From Paenibacillus sp. J2TS4 (lineage in GTDB: Bacteria; Bacillota; Bacilli; Paenibacillales; NBRC-103111): 64,000 nucleotides of DNA. The position numbers and the translations under genes were made by a program. The notes below the pieces were generated by a model. It did no database searches and was not told the origin of the DNA. It saw nothing but the letters and a program-made list of their open reading frames with translations. Positions 9,171 to 18,439 of the stretch are shown in pieces; the first letter of the stretch is position 1, and every line of letters begins with the position of its first letter. Location of the stretch: the NCBI RefSeq assembly GCF_018403245.1, contig NZ_BOSH01000001.1:62001-126000 (forward strand), written 5' to 3'.

Positions 9171-12100
9171 ATGAACAAGAAGGGACTTTTCATCACCCTT
9201 ATTGTTGCTGTATCTATGGCCGTTTTCTTATTAGGTAAATTCGAAAAGGTAGATGCTGCATCAAATTTGCTAGAAAATAAGGAAAGTGGCGATGTTGTTA
9301 AATTTGCTGGCGTTGAATGGGTACTTTTAAATCCAAGTGAACGTTATATTGTAATGAAAGACTATTGGTTGAAGGATGGTAAACAAGTTACAGCTCCTTT
9401 TAACACCAAGAAAACGAATAAATTTGATCCAAGTCAAAAGGAAAACATTGGGTACATATTAAATACAGAATATTACAACACGCTTAGTAATATAGAGAAA
9501 GGGATGGTGGTCGAATCGGTATGGGATATTAGTCCTTTTTTGGGAGTAGGTATTCAAACAGTAAGAGCGAAAATTGGTTTACTCTCATTAAGAGAATGGC
9601 TGGAATACAAAAGTGTTTTAGGGAACCCTTCATGGGTTTTTTGGACGCTCACTCCGCATCCTCAAAACAACGAGCAAGTATTTGCAATAGGAGCGGATGG
9701 TAATTCATATGCTTGGTCAACCTGGAAACCAGAATGGCCTACAGTTACTCACCCCGCTTTAAAACTTAAACCAGGAGTCTTTGTAAATCCGCTTACTAGC
9801 GAGCTTCAACCGCTTGAAGATGATAATAATCCTCCTACGATTTCATTTGAGCCAAATGGCAATACGACAAAGCAAAAAGTACATTCTACAAAAGTCTGGG
9901 TATATGATTGGTTTGGTTCAGGTGTAGAAGAAGCCACATACAGATGGAAGAAAGGTAATCAGTATGTAACTGGAAATATTCGAATGAATGAATATCCGAT
10001 GATAATTAACACGCCAGATAATGGAGACGGGGAATATTATTTAGAAGTAACCGCCGTTGATGCGGCAGGGAATCGAAGTTCCCAAGTATCAAAACCATTT
10101 GTAGTAGGGAGCTTAGAGGTAACAAGTGTAAATCCGCTCGCTGATATCTCAGTTGACTATGGAACGACTCGTTCTGCACTGCCACTGCCGTCCACCGTAC
10201 AAGTTACGCTAAGCGATCAAAGTATCCGAAGCCTTGGTGTCACTTGGGATGATGGAACTCCGGTGTATGATGGCAATACAGCCGGAGAGTATACGTTCAC
10301 TGGCACGCTGTCACAGGACGTGTCGAATCCGCAGGGCTTGACGGCGGAAGTGAAAGTGGTCGTGCACCCGAAACCAGCAGAGCCTCCAGTTGTATCAAGC
10401 GTTGAGTCTCTCAACGATATCGAGGTTTCCTATGGTACGGAACGTTCGGCGTTGCCTTTGCCACCTACGGTTCTGGTCATACTAAGCGATCAAACCAGCC
10501 AAAGCCTTGGTGTAACGTGGGATGATGGAACTCCGGTGTATGATGGCAATGCGGCTGGAGAGTATACGTTCACCGGAACCCTTGGTACGGAACGTTCGGC
10601 GTTGCCTTTGCCACCTACGGTTCTGGTCATACTAAGCGATCAAACTAGCCAAAGCCTTGGTGTCACATGGGACGATGGAAGCCCGGCATATAACGGCAAT
10701 ACAGTTGGCGAGTATACGTTCACTGGAACGCTGGCACAGGATGTGTCGAATCCGCAGGGCTTGACAGCGAAAGTAAAAATGGTCGTCAGGCCATTTGAGC
10801 CGGACACCGAAGCGCCGCAATGGCCTGATGACAGTGAACTGACGGTTTCGGATGTCACGCAGACGAGCGTGAAACTTTCGTGGCCAAGCGCAACGGATAA
10901 CGTAGGAGTGACCGGTTACCGGATTTATGTGGATGACTTTGAGTACAAAACGGCAGGCGGGAACGAAAATGCACTCATCGTTAATGATCTGACGGCGGAG
11001 ACGAGCTATACGTTCAAAGTAACGGCTTACGATGAAGCAGGGAATGAAAGCGCGGGACTGACCGCATCGGCCAAGACGCTGCCGCAGCCGACGGAGCCGG
11101 ACACCGAAGCGCCGCAATGGCCGGATGGCAGTGAACTGATGGTTTCGGATGTGACGCAAACGAGTGTGAAGCTGTCCTGGCCGAGCGCGACGGATAACGT
11201 AGGAGTGACCGGCTACCGGATTTATGTAGATGACTTCGAGTACAAAACGGCAGGCGGCAGCGAAAATGCAATCATCGTCACTGGCTTGACGGCAAAAACG
11301 AGTTATATGTTCAAAGTTACGGCTCACGACGAGGCAGGGAACGAAAGCGCGACACTGAGTGCATCGGCCAAGACGCTGCCGCAGCCGATGGAGCCGGACA
11401 CCGAAGCTCCGAGATGGCCGGATGGTAGCGAACTGACCGTGTCGGATATTACGCAGACGAGCGTGAAACTCACATGGCCAAGTGCAATAGATAACGTAGG
11501 AGTGACGGGCTACCGGATTTATGTGGATGAAGTAGAGTACAAAGCGGTAGGCGGTAATGTAAAAGGAACCATGATCAACGGTTTGGCTACTAATACATCC
11601 TACACGTTCAAAGTTACTGCTTATGACGCTGTGGGTAACGAGAGTACGTCGCTCAGCAAGCAAGCAACAACAGCCCAATCTTCGAGTGGAGGCGGCGGTA
11701 CCGGGGGTAGCGGTTCCGGAGGAGGCAGGGTGTTATCCAGTAACGCCGATTTGCAAGAACTGCAGGTATGGGATAAGGATAAAAAATTGGAGCTAAGCCC
11801 ATCGTTTGCTGCCGGTACGACAAGTTTTACAGCCCGAACACAAGCCGAGCAAGTCGAAATTATGGTAAAACCGGTGCACTTTGCGGCGAAGGTGATGCTG
11901 AAAGAAAAAGAGATCACGGACAGAACGAAAGAACATCTGGAGGAAGGCGACAATACGTTTGTGTTAACGGTGCAGGCGGAGAATGGTACGAAGAAGAAAT
12001 ACACGTTGACTATTTACAGAGAAACACCCAAGCCATACGAACCAGTTATTGAATTTACCGACATTGCCGGACACTGGGCAGAAAATCACATTAAGCGTGC

Positions 12101-12584
12101 CGCGGCCAAAGGAATCGTCAGCGGTTATCCAGATGGGACGTTCCAACCGAACCATCCTGTTACTCGCGCGGAATTTACTGTGATGCTGACAGGTGCCTTG
12201 CGGTTGGAAGAGAAGGGCGCTGCTCTTACATTTAACGATAACGATCAAATCGGGGCATGGGCGAAGCAAGCGGTTGCCCAGGCGGTACAGGCGGGAATTA
12301 TCGACGGATATGAAGACGGCAGCTTCCGTCCGAATGCGTCGGTTACCCGCGCGGAAATGGCGGTCATGGTCGCACAAGCGATCAAACGACCGCTCAAAGC
12401 CCATACCACAACTGGTTTTGTTGATGATGAAGCGATCCCCCAGTGGGCGAAAGGCTCTGTAGAAGCGATTCGTGGGCTTAGCATCGTCAGCGGCCGCGCA
12501 GGTAACAAGTTCGTGCCAAATGATACGATGACAAGAGCGGAAGCGGCTACTATTTTGCTCCGGATGGTAGACATTCTAAAATAA
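9171..12584 (+). CDS. SLH surface protein with fibronectin and Ig-like repeats (1137 aa)
   Basis: AGGAG lies about 10 bases before the ATG, and a signal peptide covers about residues 1-29. A head of unknown function (about 30-215, reminiscent of the DUF6273 type in 'FAGVEWVLL') is followed by an Ig-like segment (217-315), Big_4 repeats (316-540), three fibronectin III domains (543-833), a Gly-rich linker, a cadherin-like domain (854-953) and three SLH domains (960-1137). One Big_4 repeat is cut short and joined in frame to the start of the next (GEYTFTGTLGTERSALPLP near 10580), an internal recombination scar. Like its neighbours it is probably exported and held to the wall by the SLH domains. 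The head differs completely from the LRR gene, while the tail is nearly the same. Confidence 0.93.
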   Translation: MNKKGLFITLIVAVSMAVFLLGKFEKVDAASNLLENKESGDVVKFAGVEWVLLNPSERYIVMKDYWLKDGKQVTAPFNTKKTNKFDPSQKENIGYILNTEYYNTLSNIEKGMVVESVWDISPFLGVGIQTVRAKIGLLSLREWLEYKSVLGNPSWVFWTLTPHPQNNEQVFAIGADGNSYAWSTWKPEWPTVTHPALKLKPGVFVNPLTSELQPLEDDNNPPTISFEPNGNTTKQKVHSTKVWVYDWFGSGVEEATYRWKKGNQYVTGNIRMNEYPMIINTPDNGDGEYYLEVTAVDAAGNRSSQVSKPFVVGSLEVTSVNPLADISVDYGTTRSALPLPSTVQVTLSDQSIRSLGVTWDDGTPVYDGNTAGEYTFTGTLSQDVSNPQGLTAEVKVVVHPKPAEPPVVSSVESLNDIEVSYGTERSALPLPPTVLVILSDQTSQSLGVTWDDGTPVYDGNAAGEYTFTGTLGTERSALPLPPTVLVILSDQTSQSLGVTWDDGSPAYNGNTVGEYTFTGTLAQDVSNPQGLTAKVKMVVRPFEPDTEAPQWPDDSELTVSDVTQTSVKLSWPSATDNVGVTGYRIYVDDFEYKTAGGNENALIVNDLTAETSYTFKVTAYDEAGNESAGLTASAKTLPQPTEPDTEAPQWPDGSELMVSDVTQTSVKLSWPSATDNVGVTGYRIYVDDFEYKTAGGSENAIIVTGLTAKTSYMFKVTAHDEAGNESATLSASAKTLPQPMEPDTEAPRWPDGSELTVSDITQTSVKLTWPSAIDNVGVTGYRIYVDEVEYKAVGGNVKGTMINGLATNTSYTFKVTAYDAVGNESTSLSKQATTAQSSSGGGGTGGSGSGGGRVLSSNADLQELQVWDKDKKLELSPSFAAGTTSFTARTQAEQVEIMVKPVHFAAKVMLKEKEITDRTKEHLEEGDNTFVLTVQAENGTKKKYTLTIYRETPKPYEPVIEFTDIAGHWAENHIKRAAAKGIVSGYPDGTFQPNHPVTRAEFTVMLTGALRLEEKGAALTFNDNDQIGAWAKQAVAQAVQAGIIDGYEDGSFRPNASVTRAEMAVMVAQAIKRPLKAHTTTGFVDDEAIPQWAKGSVEAIRGLSIVSGRAGNKFVPNDTMTRAEAATILLRMVDILK

Positions 12585-12596
12585 ATCTTTAAACAA

Positions 12597-12640
12597 CGCG
12601 AAGCGTCCTGAAAAAGGGATTCTTCGCGTGATTTTTTTGC
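12597..12640 (+). terminator. Rho-independent terminator
   Basis: CGCGAAG (12597-12603) pairs with CTTCGCG (12622-12628), and a run of seven T follows at 12632. It ends the third SLH gene. Confidence 0.8.
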
Positions 12641-12755
12641 AAGGGAACTATAAAAAATTGATTGCACATCGGTGCCCGTGTTCATTGTTTAATTTCATCT
12701 TTTTAAATATAATTATTCTAAATAGATAAAAAACAAGGGGGAGAACCAATAGATT

Positions 12756-14447
12756 ATGAGTATTAAAATGAAAAGTTTCATTTCGTTCGCAGTTCTTTTT
12801 ATCGCTTTTATAGCGATGCAGTTGTTTCAGTACTTCATATCCGAAGCACAGTGGAAGGAATTGAAAAAAATTGAGGATCATACCTTGAAAGCTGCCCTTT
12901 TGGCGGATGATTTAAAGTTATCTGTCGTGCAAGTGCAGCAATGGCTCACTGATATAAGCGCGACGAGAGGCAAGGATGGACTTGACGACGGTTTCGACCA
13001 AGCCGCAAAATACGCGGCTCTTTTTCATGAAAACCTGAAAAAAATGAAAGATATGTATCCGCATGAAGCGCAAAAGTTGGATGAAACCAAAACTTCTTTT
13101 GACCGATACTATGAAATGGGGAAAAAGATGGCAAACGAGTACATCGCCGGCGGATACGAACGTGGTAATCGGATCATGGGCGAATTTGACAAAAGCGCCG
13201 AGGACATCAATAAACGTATTGATGAACTCCGTAACAGCAAATTAATCGAGATCACAAACGCAGTCTTACAGGCCGAACAAACGAACAAGGCTAATAACCA
13301 ATTGTCCGTCATCTACCTTGTGATCGTACTTGCAGTCGGTCTTGTGGTTGTTTATTTGCATAGTCGTTCAGTCATCCGGCCGCTGAAAAAACTCATTCAA
13401 GGCACGAAACGGATTGCCGAGGGAGATTTAGGCCAGCCAATAGCGGCAATATCCAAGGATGAAATTGGACAGCTTGCCCTTTCCTTCGAAGCGATGCGGC
13501 AGAATTTGGCCACGTTAATAGAACGGATTAAAGCAACAAGCGAACAGGTGGCAGATTCGTCAAAGCAATTGGCAAGCAGCGTCGAAGAAACTGTACTGGC
13601 TGTTAATCAGGTTGCCGTGGTGACCGAGGAAATTGCAAGTGGCTCCGATATGCAGGTAAGTGTGACGGAAGAAAGCAGCAAGGCAACGGAAGAAATGGCG
13701 ATTGGTGTGCAGCGCATTGCCGAAATTTCCGGTGAAGTGGCGGAACTCTCCAACGAAACGGCAAAAGCAGCCGGCGCAGGTAATGAATCGATTCAAGAAG
13801 CGATTAGGAAAATGGAGATGGTTAGCAAAACGGTTCATGAATCGGCTTCCCTGGTCAGACAGCTTGGGGAACGATCGAACGAAATTAATCGCATAACCGA
13901 GGTTCTTGCGGGAATTACCAGTCAGACGGAATTGTTGTCCTTAAACGCCGCCATCGAAGCCTCGAGAGCCGGAGAACAAGGAAAAGGATTCGCAGTTGTC
14001 GCAGGCGAAGTCAAAAAACTTGCGGAACAATCCAAACAGTCGGCGGATATGATCGCGGATATGATCGAAAAAGTTCAGGATGATATTATCAAAGTGATCC
14101 GATCTATCGAAATCGGTACAAAAGAGGCGGATGAAGGGAATCAAATCATACAATGGGCAGGAGGGATTTTCCAAAATATTGTTGTAGATTCAGAAAAGAT
14201 TGCTGCGCAGGCCGAAGAAGTTTCTGCGGCGACGGAACAAATGTCAGCCGGTTCTGAACAAATTAGCGCTTCCATCGGTGAACTGAACAACATTGCCACC
14301 GCGTCTTACAAAAGGAGTAGAGATGCTGCTTCATTCGCACAGGAACAGTTGGCCTCGATAGAAGGGATTTCTGCTTCCGTGCAAACATTAAGCCGCATGG
14401 CCAAAGAATTGAATAACTCTATTCACAAGTTCAAAGTTGAGCATTAA
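12756..14447 (+). CDS. Methyl-accepting chemotaxis protein (563 aa)
   Basis: A GGGGGAG ribosome site lies about 12 bases upstream. The protein has an N-terminal membrane helix (about 7-26), a short extracytoplasmic, mostly helical sensor of about 150 residues, a second membrane helix (about 185-205), a HAMP domain ([20 protein letters not shown]) and a long cytoplasmic signalling coiled coil. The hairpin tip [20 protein letters not shown] is the classic CheA/CheW contact region of the family. The protein should sense an extracellular signal and steer flagellar movement, but the ligand cannot be read. It stands alone, with no chemotaxis genes beside it, and could be either chromosomal or cargo. 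Confidence 0.95.
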   Translation: MSIKMKSFISFAVLFIAFIAMQLFQYFISEAQWKELKKIEDHTLKAALLADDLKLSVVQVQQWLTDISATRGKDGLDDGFDQAAKYAALFHENLKKMKDMYPHEAQKLDETKTSFDRYYEMGKKMANEYIAGGYERGNRIMGEFDKSAEDINKRIDELRNSKLIEITNAVLQAEQTNKANNQLSVIYLVIVLAVGLVVVYLHSRSVIRPLKKLIQGTKRIAEGDLGQPIAAISKDEIGQLALSFEAMRQNLATLIERIKATSEQVADSSKQLASSVEETVLAVNQVAVVTEEIASGSDMQVSVTEESSKATEEMAIGVQRIAEISGEVAELSNETAKAAGAGNESIQEAIRKMEMVSKTVHESASLVRQLGERSNEINRITEVLAGITSQTELLSLNAAIEASRAGEQGKGFAVVAGEVKKLAEQSKQSADMIADMIEKVQDDIIKVIRSIEIGTKEADEGNQIIQWAGGIFQNIVVDSEKIAAQAEEVSAATEQMSAGSEQISASIGELNNIATASYKRSRDAASFAQEQLASIEGISASVQTLSRMAKELNNSIHKFKVEH

Positions 14448-14833
14448 ACTATTCTAGTTCCGGTCATTTTTCTTCTCTACCGAAGCGAAGTAGATAACCG
14501 TTTTTACGAACGATTTGACAGCTTTTCTACTCGAAGCGGGTTCGGGGCCATGTCATCCGAACCAGCTTGTGCTAACAGATCTTCAATTTGTTTTCGTTGG
14601 AGACAACTCCGGCTAATATTGCAAAAGTAGTTTCATATTCATTGTTTATCCGCTATGGATCAAATAGGTCTTTTTGCTTTCGCGGCTCTTACGACAATGG
14701 GCGGTATATCCTCTTGCTGCATACGCCATCCATTGTCCCTCACTTGTGTTTGCGTCATGCTTGGCAATAAAAAGCCGCTCGTTTCCCGACAGGGAATCTA
14801 AGCGGCAATTGTTTTATCTCCAAAAACCTTTAA
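14448..14833. other. Noncoding gap with one hairpin
   Basis: About 385 bases follow the chemotaxis gene. The only clear structure is a hairpin at 14774-14806, GCCGCT / AGCGGC with an inner TTCCC / GGGAA pair, followed by AATTGTTTTAT. It probably ends upstream + strand transcription just before the next cassette. A 60-codon open stretch at 14588-14770 has no ribosome site or recognisable content. Confidence 0.5.
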
Positions 14834-15418
14834 GGAATTGATTATATTCGAATCGAAGACGGCATTTACTTTTCACCCACTCTAAAATATCGCGATGTCG
14901 AATTGGATAATCCAGAGATGCTTATCCAAGCATTCAGAGATAGAATAAATGGTTTCTACCTAGGGCCAATAAAGAAACTGAATGAAGACAATGACGCATT
15001 TGCGGCAGGCTTGCTCTGTGTAACAACAATGGATGTGCTATCAAGACTGAAATCAAATAGCGAAGAAGTGCGCAAAAGGTATGTTCATTGGTTGGCCACG
15101 GAAATCCCGGAGTTCGCCCAGCGTCTACCAGGTAAAAAGCAGATATTGGCCGATATATTTTACAAACATTTCAGAAACGGTTTGGTACATGAAGGACGTA
15201 TTAAAGATGGGGGGCAGTTCTCCTATATTTTTGGTGGGATGATTACCGTTGAAAATCGATTTATGATTGTTAATCCTCGGCAACTGGCCGACAATATTGA
15301 AACGGTTTTTAATCGGTACATGGCAGAGGTTTTGACCAGTCCGGAAGAATTTCAGAGCTTCTCCAAAATGATAATTCGTGATTTTGGCGCAGAGATAGCA
15401 CGTGCAAAAAGGCCTTGA
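14834..15418 (+). CDS. HEPN-like protein of unknown function, start uncertain
   Basis: The frame opens after a TAA at 14831. The first ATG or TTG in frame is a TTG at 14903 without a ribosome site, yet the stretch before it (YIRIEDGIYFSPTLKYRDVE) reads like real protein. Translation may therefore begin at an ATT near 14837-14846, close after AAGGA, or the 5' end may be lost. The protein is mainly helical and carries FRNGLVHEG, an R-x4-H motif that fits the catalytic signature of HEPN ribonucleases (R91 and H96 counted from the TTG). It is the first of three closely spaced genes. A role in RNA cleavage or conflict is inferred from the motif only. Confidence 0.55.
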   Translation, partial: GIDYIRIEDGIYFSPTLKYRDVELDNPEMLIQAFRDRINGFYLGPIKKLNEDNDAFAAGLLCVTTMDVLSRLKSNSEEVRKRYVHWLATEIPEFAQRLPGKKQILADIFYKHFRNGLVHEGRIKDGGQFSYIFGGMITVENRFMIVNPRQLADNIETVFNRYMAEVLTSPEEFQSFSKMIIRDFGAEIARAKRP

Positions 15419-15436
15419 TAACAGGACAGTGGAAAT

Positions 15437-15877
15437 ATGCATACAGAAAGACAGGAGCTAGAAAATTTGATTTATCTAATCGAGTCTTACCAGAAAGTAA
15501 TCGATCTTCTTCTGGAGCATCGAGACAAGGAAGGAATAAGTCGGATACCACAAACAAAAATGGCCGAAGTTCTACAAGTATCTCAAAGTAATGTATCAAG
15601 AAAGTTGAGAACATTAATCAGATTCGGTGCAGTTGAGAGAAAAGGTCATGCAGGAGCTTACTGTGTCAAAGATACCAATGTCATCGAAAAAACACCGATT
15701 GGATTCGCACTAAAATTGATCCTAATATTGCAGAAACATCCTGAAGTGATCATGGATTATGCCAAACAAGCGGAGATCATGGGTGTTTCTTATCATGACA
15801 TCCAGGTTGCTTGGGGGCACTTGATTTATATCGGAGGTTCACCCTATCAAAAACGAGTGGAAACGATAAAGGAATGA
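15437..15877 (+). CDS. Winged-helix DNA-binding regulator (146 aa)
   Basis: This small protein has a helix-turn-helix of the winged type (about residues 32-75: IPQTKMAEVLQVSQSNVSRK, then a wing with VERKGHAGAYCV) and a helical C-terminal part without known motif. It sits 18 bases after the HEPN-like gene and 7 bases before the next gene, so the three are probably one transcript. It most likely controls that transcript or binds DNA as part of the same system. I cannot name a closer family. Confidence 0.65.
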   Translation: MHTERQELENLIYLIESYQKVIDLLLEHRDKEGISRIPQTKMAEVLQVSQSNVSRKLRTLIRFGAVERKGHAGAYCVKDTNVIEKTPIGFALKLILILQKHPEVIMDYAKQAEIMGVSYHDIQVAWGHLIYIGGSPYQKRVETIKE

Positions 15878-15884
15878 TAGAAGC

Positions 15885-17771
15885 ATGTCTCATCCTAAAT
15901 CTTCAGATTTAAGCATGAACTGGGCGATTGACCGGAAGACAAATGAAATAAGATCGGCAAGAGAGGTACATAATCACCAGCATTTGAAAGAGCCAAATCG
16001 TTATGTCTGTTTAGGATGTAAAGAACTTCCCAAACATCTCCTATCAGCGAACGAAAAGGACAAAGAACCAACGGTTCTTGAACATGTTGCCGATGATGAA
16101 TATCCTTTTTTTCGAAAAGGCAAGTTGCAGCAGCATTACGAAAGGTGCCGTTTTCGGAGTCCGGATTCAAAAGTCATTTCGCTGGCAGAAACAAACGGAA
16201 TGTCCGTCGATGAACGAGCAAAGGTAATCAGAATATTAACAAGCGCCAAACTGGTCAGAAAAATTGGGGATCCATTGGGGTATTCAAGACGAGCGTATGC
16301 CAAATTCTTTACCCAGCCGGCTCACCAGAAGTTTTATTTTTTCTTATCCAGTCTGCTGAAAGATTATGAGATTAATACCTTCAAGAATAACGTTTCTGTA
16401 TTCGGTGTCCTTACAGAAAGCGGGGAAAAAGTTAAATTTGCTGATATATTCGGAATGCAGGACGATATCATCAACAGAATCGACAAACTCGGTTCGAGTT
16501 GCTTGGCTGTAGTTGTAGGTACCGTAAGAAAAGCTTCTCATAAAGGTCATATTATAATTGATTTTTCCACCAGTAGAGAGGAAAAAAGACGAAATTCAAA
16601 ACCATTTCGACTCTATGTGCATCATGATTACGCAGCTAAAGTTGGCGACGTTACGCTTCTAGAAAATCAGAAGATCGCTTGCTATGGTTTTGCGGAAAAG
16701 AAAATGCTGGCACATGGCACGGTTTATCAAATGGAGTTGTATTCCATAGAGCATCAAATCTATTTTTTCGAAAACCCTCCGGATCGGAAAAGAATCGGCT
16801 CAATTGAAGAGCCTGACGACCCGATTGATTACGCGCTGCAAGAATGCTCAGGTTTCACATCAAGATTTTGGGGAACGGAGCGGCTCGCCGATCAAATGAT
16901 CAAAGATTTATTAACCATACATGGACAAGCAATAGCGGCACAACACAAGGCAAATTTGGCGAAAGAAGAAGCGAAGCAACCCGGCTTCGAGGCGTTTATG
17001 ACGAGTTGGAACAAGTTGCGTTCGCAAATAGCAAACGATAAAAAACAGGTTGAACAATTGCAATTGGAGCTGCAGCAAGTTGCCGCGGCGCTTCGGAGTG
17101 AAGGTGCGAAGCTATCATCCAGATTCGGTTTTAACCGAAAAACTTTGGGGGCTCTTGAAGATAATCGAAATCGCATCCAACAACAAATTCAAGAAATCAA
17201 TCAGGGACTAAAAGCAAAAGAAGAAACACTTCAACTAAATAACGAGAAGAAACTTCAGTGGGATAAATGGAAGCAGTCATTGGAAAAGCGAAAGCAAGAC
17301 ATCGAGAGAGCAGATCGAGGCGCTGTTACAGAAACAAAACTCAAGAGAACATTAGCTGCATTTGATCCATTTCTTTTTCGTATTCCGCTAAGGCACCCTC
17401 GATGGGATTTGTTTCTCGGATTCCATTGCAGCGTAGAAGATGAATCTAAGGGTATCATCAGAGCAATTATGCAACTTTACACGGCACATGATCAGGCTTG
17501 GCTTCCGGCAGATCATTCCCTTAAAGAGAGAGTTATTGACCATCACTTTAGTGTCAATCAGCTGAATTTGTCACCAAGAGAGGCAATGAAAGGACTTTAT
17601 TCCAAACTGGGGCAGGCCATTTTCGAATACCTTCAGCTTATGGGATGGCCTGCTTCGAAGTGTAAGTGTCCGAAATGCAAAGGCTCGTTGAGGTTGCAAT
17701 ATCGAAATGAGCAATTTTCCCTCCTATGCTGGGATTCGAAATGCAGAAACGGTTATGAGTTAAAATGGTAG
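15885..17771 (+). CDS. Unknown 628-aa protein with CoiA-like N-terminus, coiled coil and zinc ribbon
   Basis: The N-terminal 100 residues carry a C-x2-C pair (YVCLGCKE) and a conserved-looking His/Cys stretch (LEHV...QQHYERCRF), loosely like the N-terminus of CoiA-type competence proteins. A beta-rich middle part follows (about 150-300), then a long charged coiled coil (about 345-470). The C-terminus is a zinc ribbon, CKCPKCKG...CWDSKC. This layout suggests nucleic-acid binding with a rod-like spacer. No nuclease or ATPase motif is obvious. It is the third and largest gene of the HEPN/winged-helix cassette, which gives it a possible place in a defence or stress system, but no function is proven. 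Confidence 0.6.
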   Translation: MSHPKSSDLSMNWAIDRKTNEIRSAREVHNHQHLKEPNRYVCLGCKELPKHLLSANEKDKEPTVLEHVADDEYPFFRKGKLQQHYERCRFRSPDSKVISLAETNGMSVDERAKVIRILTSAKLVRKIGDPLGYSRRAYAKFFTQPAHQKFYFFLSSLLKDYEINTFKNNVSVFGVLTESGEKVKFADIFGMQDDIINRIDKLGSSCLAVVVGTVRKASHKGHIIIDFSTSREEKRRNSKPFRLYVHHDYAAKVGDVTLLENQKIACYGFAEKKMLAHGTVYQMELYSIEHQIYFFENPPDRKRIGSIEEPDDPIDYALQECSGFTSRFWGTERLADQMIKDLLTIHGQAIAAQHKANLAKEEAKQPGFEAFMTSWNKLRSQIANDKKQVEQLQLELQQVAAALRSEGAKLSSRFGFNRKTLGALEDNRNRIQQQIQEINQGLKAKEETLQLNNEKKLQWDKWKQSLEKRKQDIERADRGAVTETKLKRTLAAFDPFLFRIPLRHPRWDLFLGFHCSVEDESKGIIRAIMQLYTAHDQAWLPADHSLKERVIDHHFSVNQLNLSPREAMKGLYSKLGQAIFEYLQLMGWPASKCKCPKCKGSLRLQYRNEQFSLLCWDSKCRNGYELKW

Positions 17772-17806
17772 GAAATTCCTAAAAAATTCAACTGGAATTT
17801 CCTTTA
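17770..17806 (+). terminator. Terminator of the HEPN cassette
   Basis: AGGAAATTC (17770-17778) and GAATTTCCT (17795-17803) are exact complements, followed by a short TTT. It overlaps the stop codon of the 628-residue gene and closes the three-gene unit. Confidence 0.6.
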
Positions 17807-17823
17807 AACGATATTATCGAGCT

Positions 17824-18428
17824 TTATCCATCCAAGTTTTGTTTCAAAAAGTCAAGCATCTTGGGCCAGGCGTCGAGAGCGGTGCGGGTATTGGCCTTGT
17901 CGCTGCCGCCAAATGTAACCGTCATACCTCCGCCGGGAGACAGCATTACATTGGGCGGCATATAGGGCAAGGTGTACGGAAAACAGAGGAAGTGACCTGC
18001 ATCCTTATAATGAAGATGGATGTTTTTATAGGGATGGTGATGACAGGTTAACCATTCCATCACGATCTCAGCAAACTTTGATGAAGGCCATAGCTGGTCG
18101 TCGCCACCCGAGACGAGCATGATTGGTCCTTGCATTCGCTCAACAGGAATACGGGCAGCTCGGTTTTGGCTGAGTCTTTCAACGTCTTGATAAAGCCGGC
18201 CTTATTGCCGCTTGGGCGCCGTGTGATCCCGTTCCAGAAGAATCGAAATGTACCGCTTGCGTCAAATTTTGGTTTCAAATAAGGTAAAGCCTCATTGTTC
18301 AGCGTCCATGCAGGATGTGGGAGGGGCATATTATTGCGGGTGCCCGCGTAACGGTATGCGCTCGGGGAGGCGGTAATGACGGCCGATATTTCCGGATAGG
18401 TTGCTCCTAATTGCAAGGCCAATTCTCC
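17824..18428 (-). pseudogene. Acyl-CoA thioester hydrolase / BAAT C-terminal family, broken
   Basis: Two minus-strand frames together spell the C-terminal half of a BAAT-type thioesterase/dienelactone hydrolase. The upstream piece (18060-18422) has ALQLGATYPEISAVI and PLPHPAWTLNNEALPYL. The downstream piece (17824-18135) has MQGPIMLVSGGDDQLWPSS and AGHFLCFPYTLPYMPP, carrying the catalytic Asp and His region. A frameshift near 18137 separates them. The 5' half with the nucleophile is missing: similarity stops at about 18428, only 12 bases from the end of the conjugative-element gene at 18440. This makes the spot a candidate element boundary. Confidence 0.8.
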
Positions 18429-18439
18429 TCAAGTATGAA

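Noticed and set aside
10632..11678. 348-codon minus-strand frame opposite fibronectin repeats
   Set aside because: Its repeat pattern mirrors the codons of the + strand fibronectin domains; no ribosome site or family motif.
14588..14770. 60-codon + strand frame after the chemotaxis gene
   Set aside because: No ribosome site and no protein-like pattern; could be remains of something older, but nothing supports a name.
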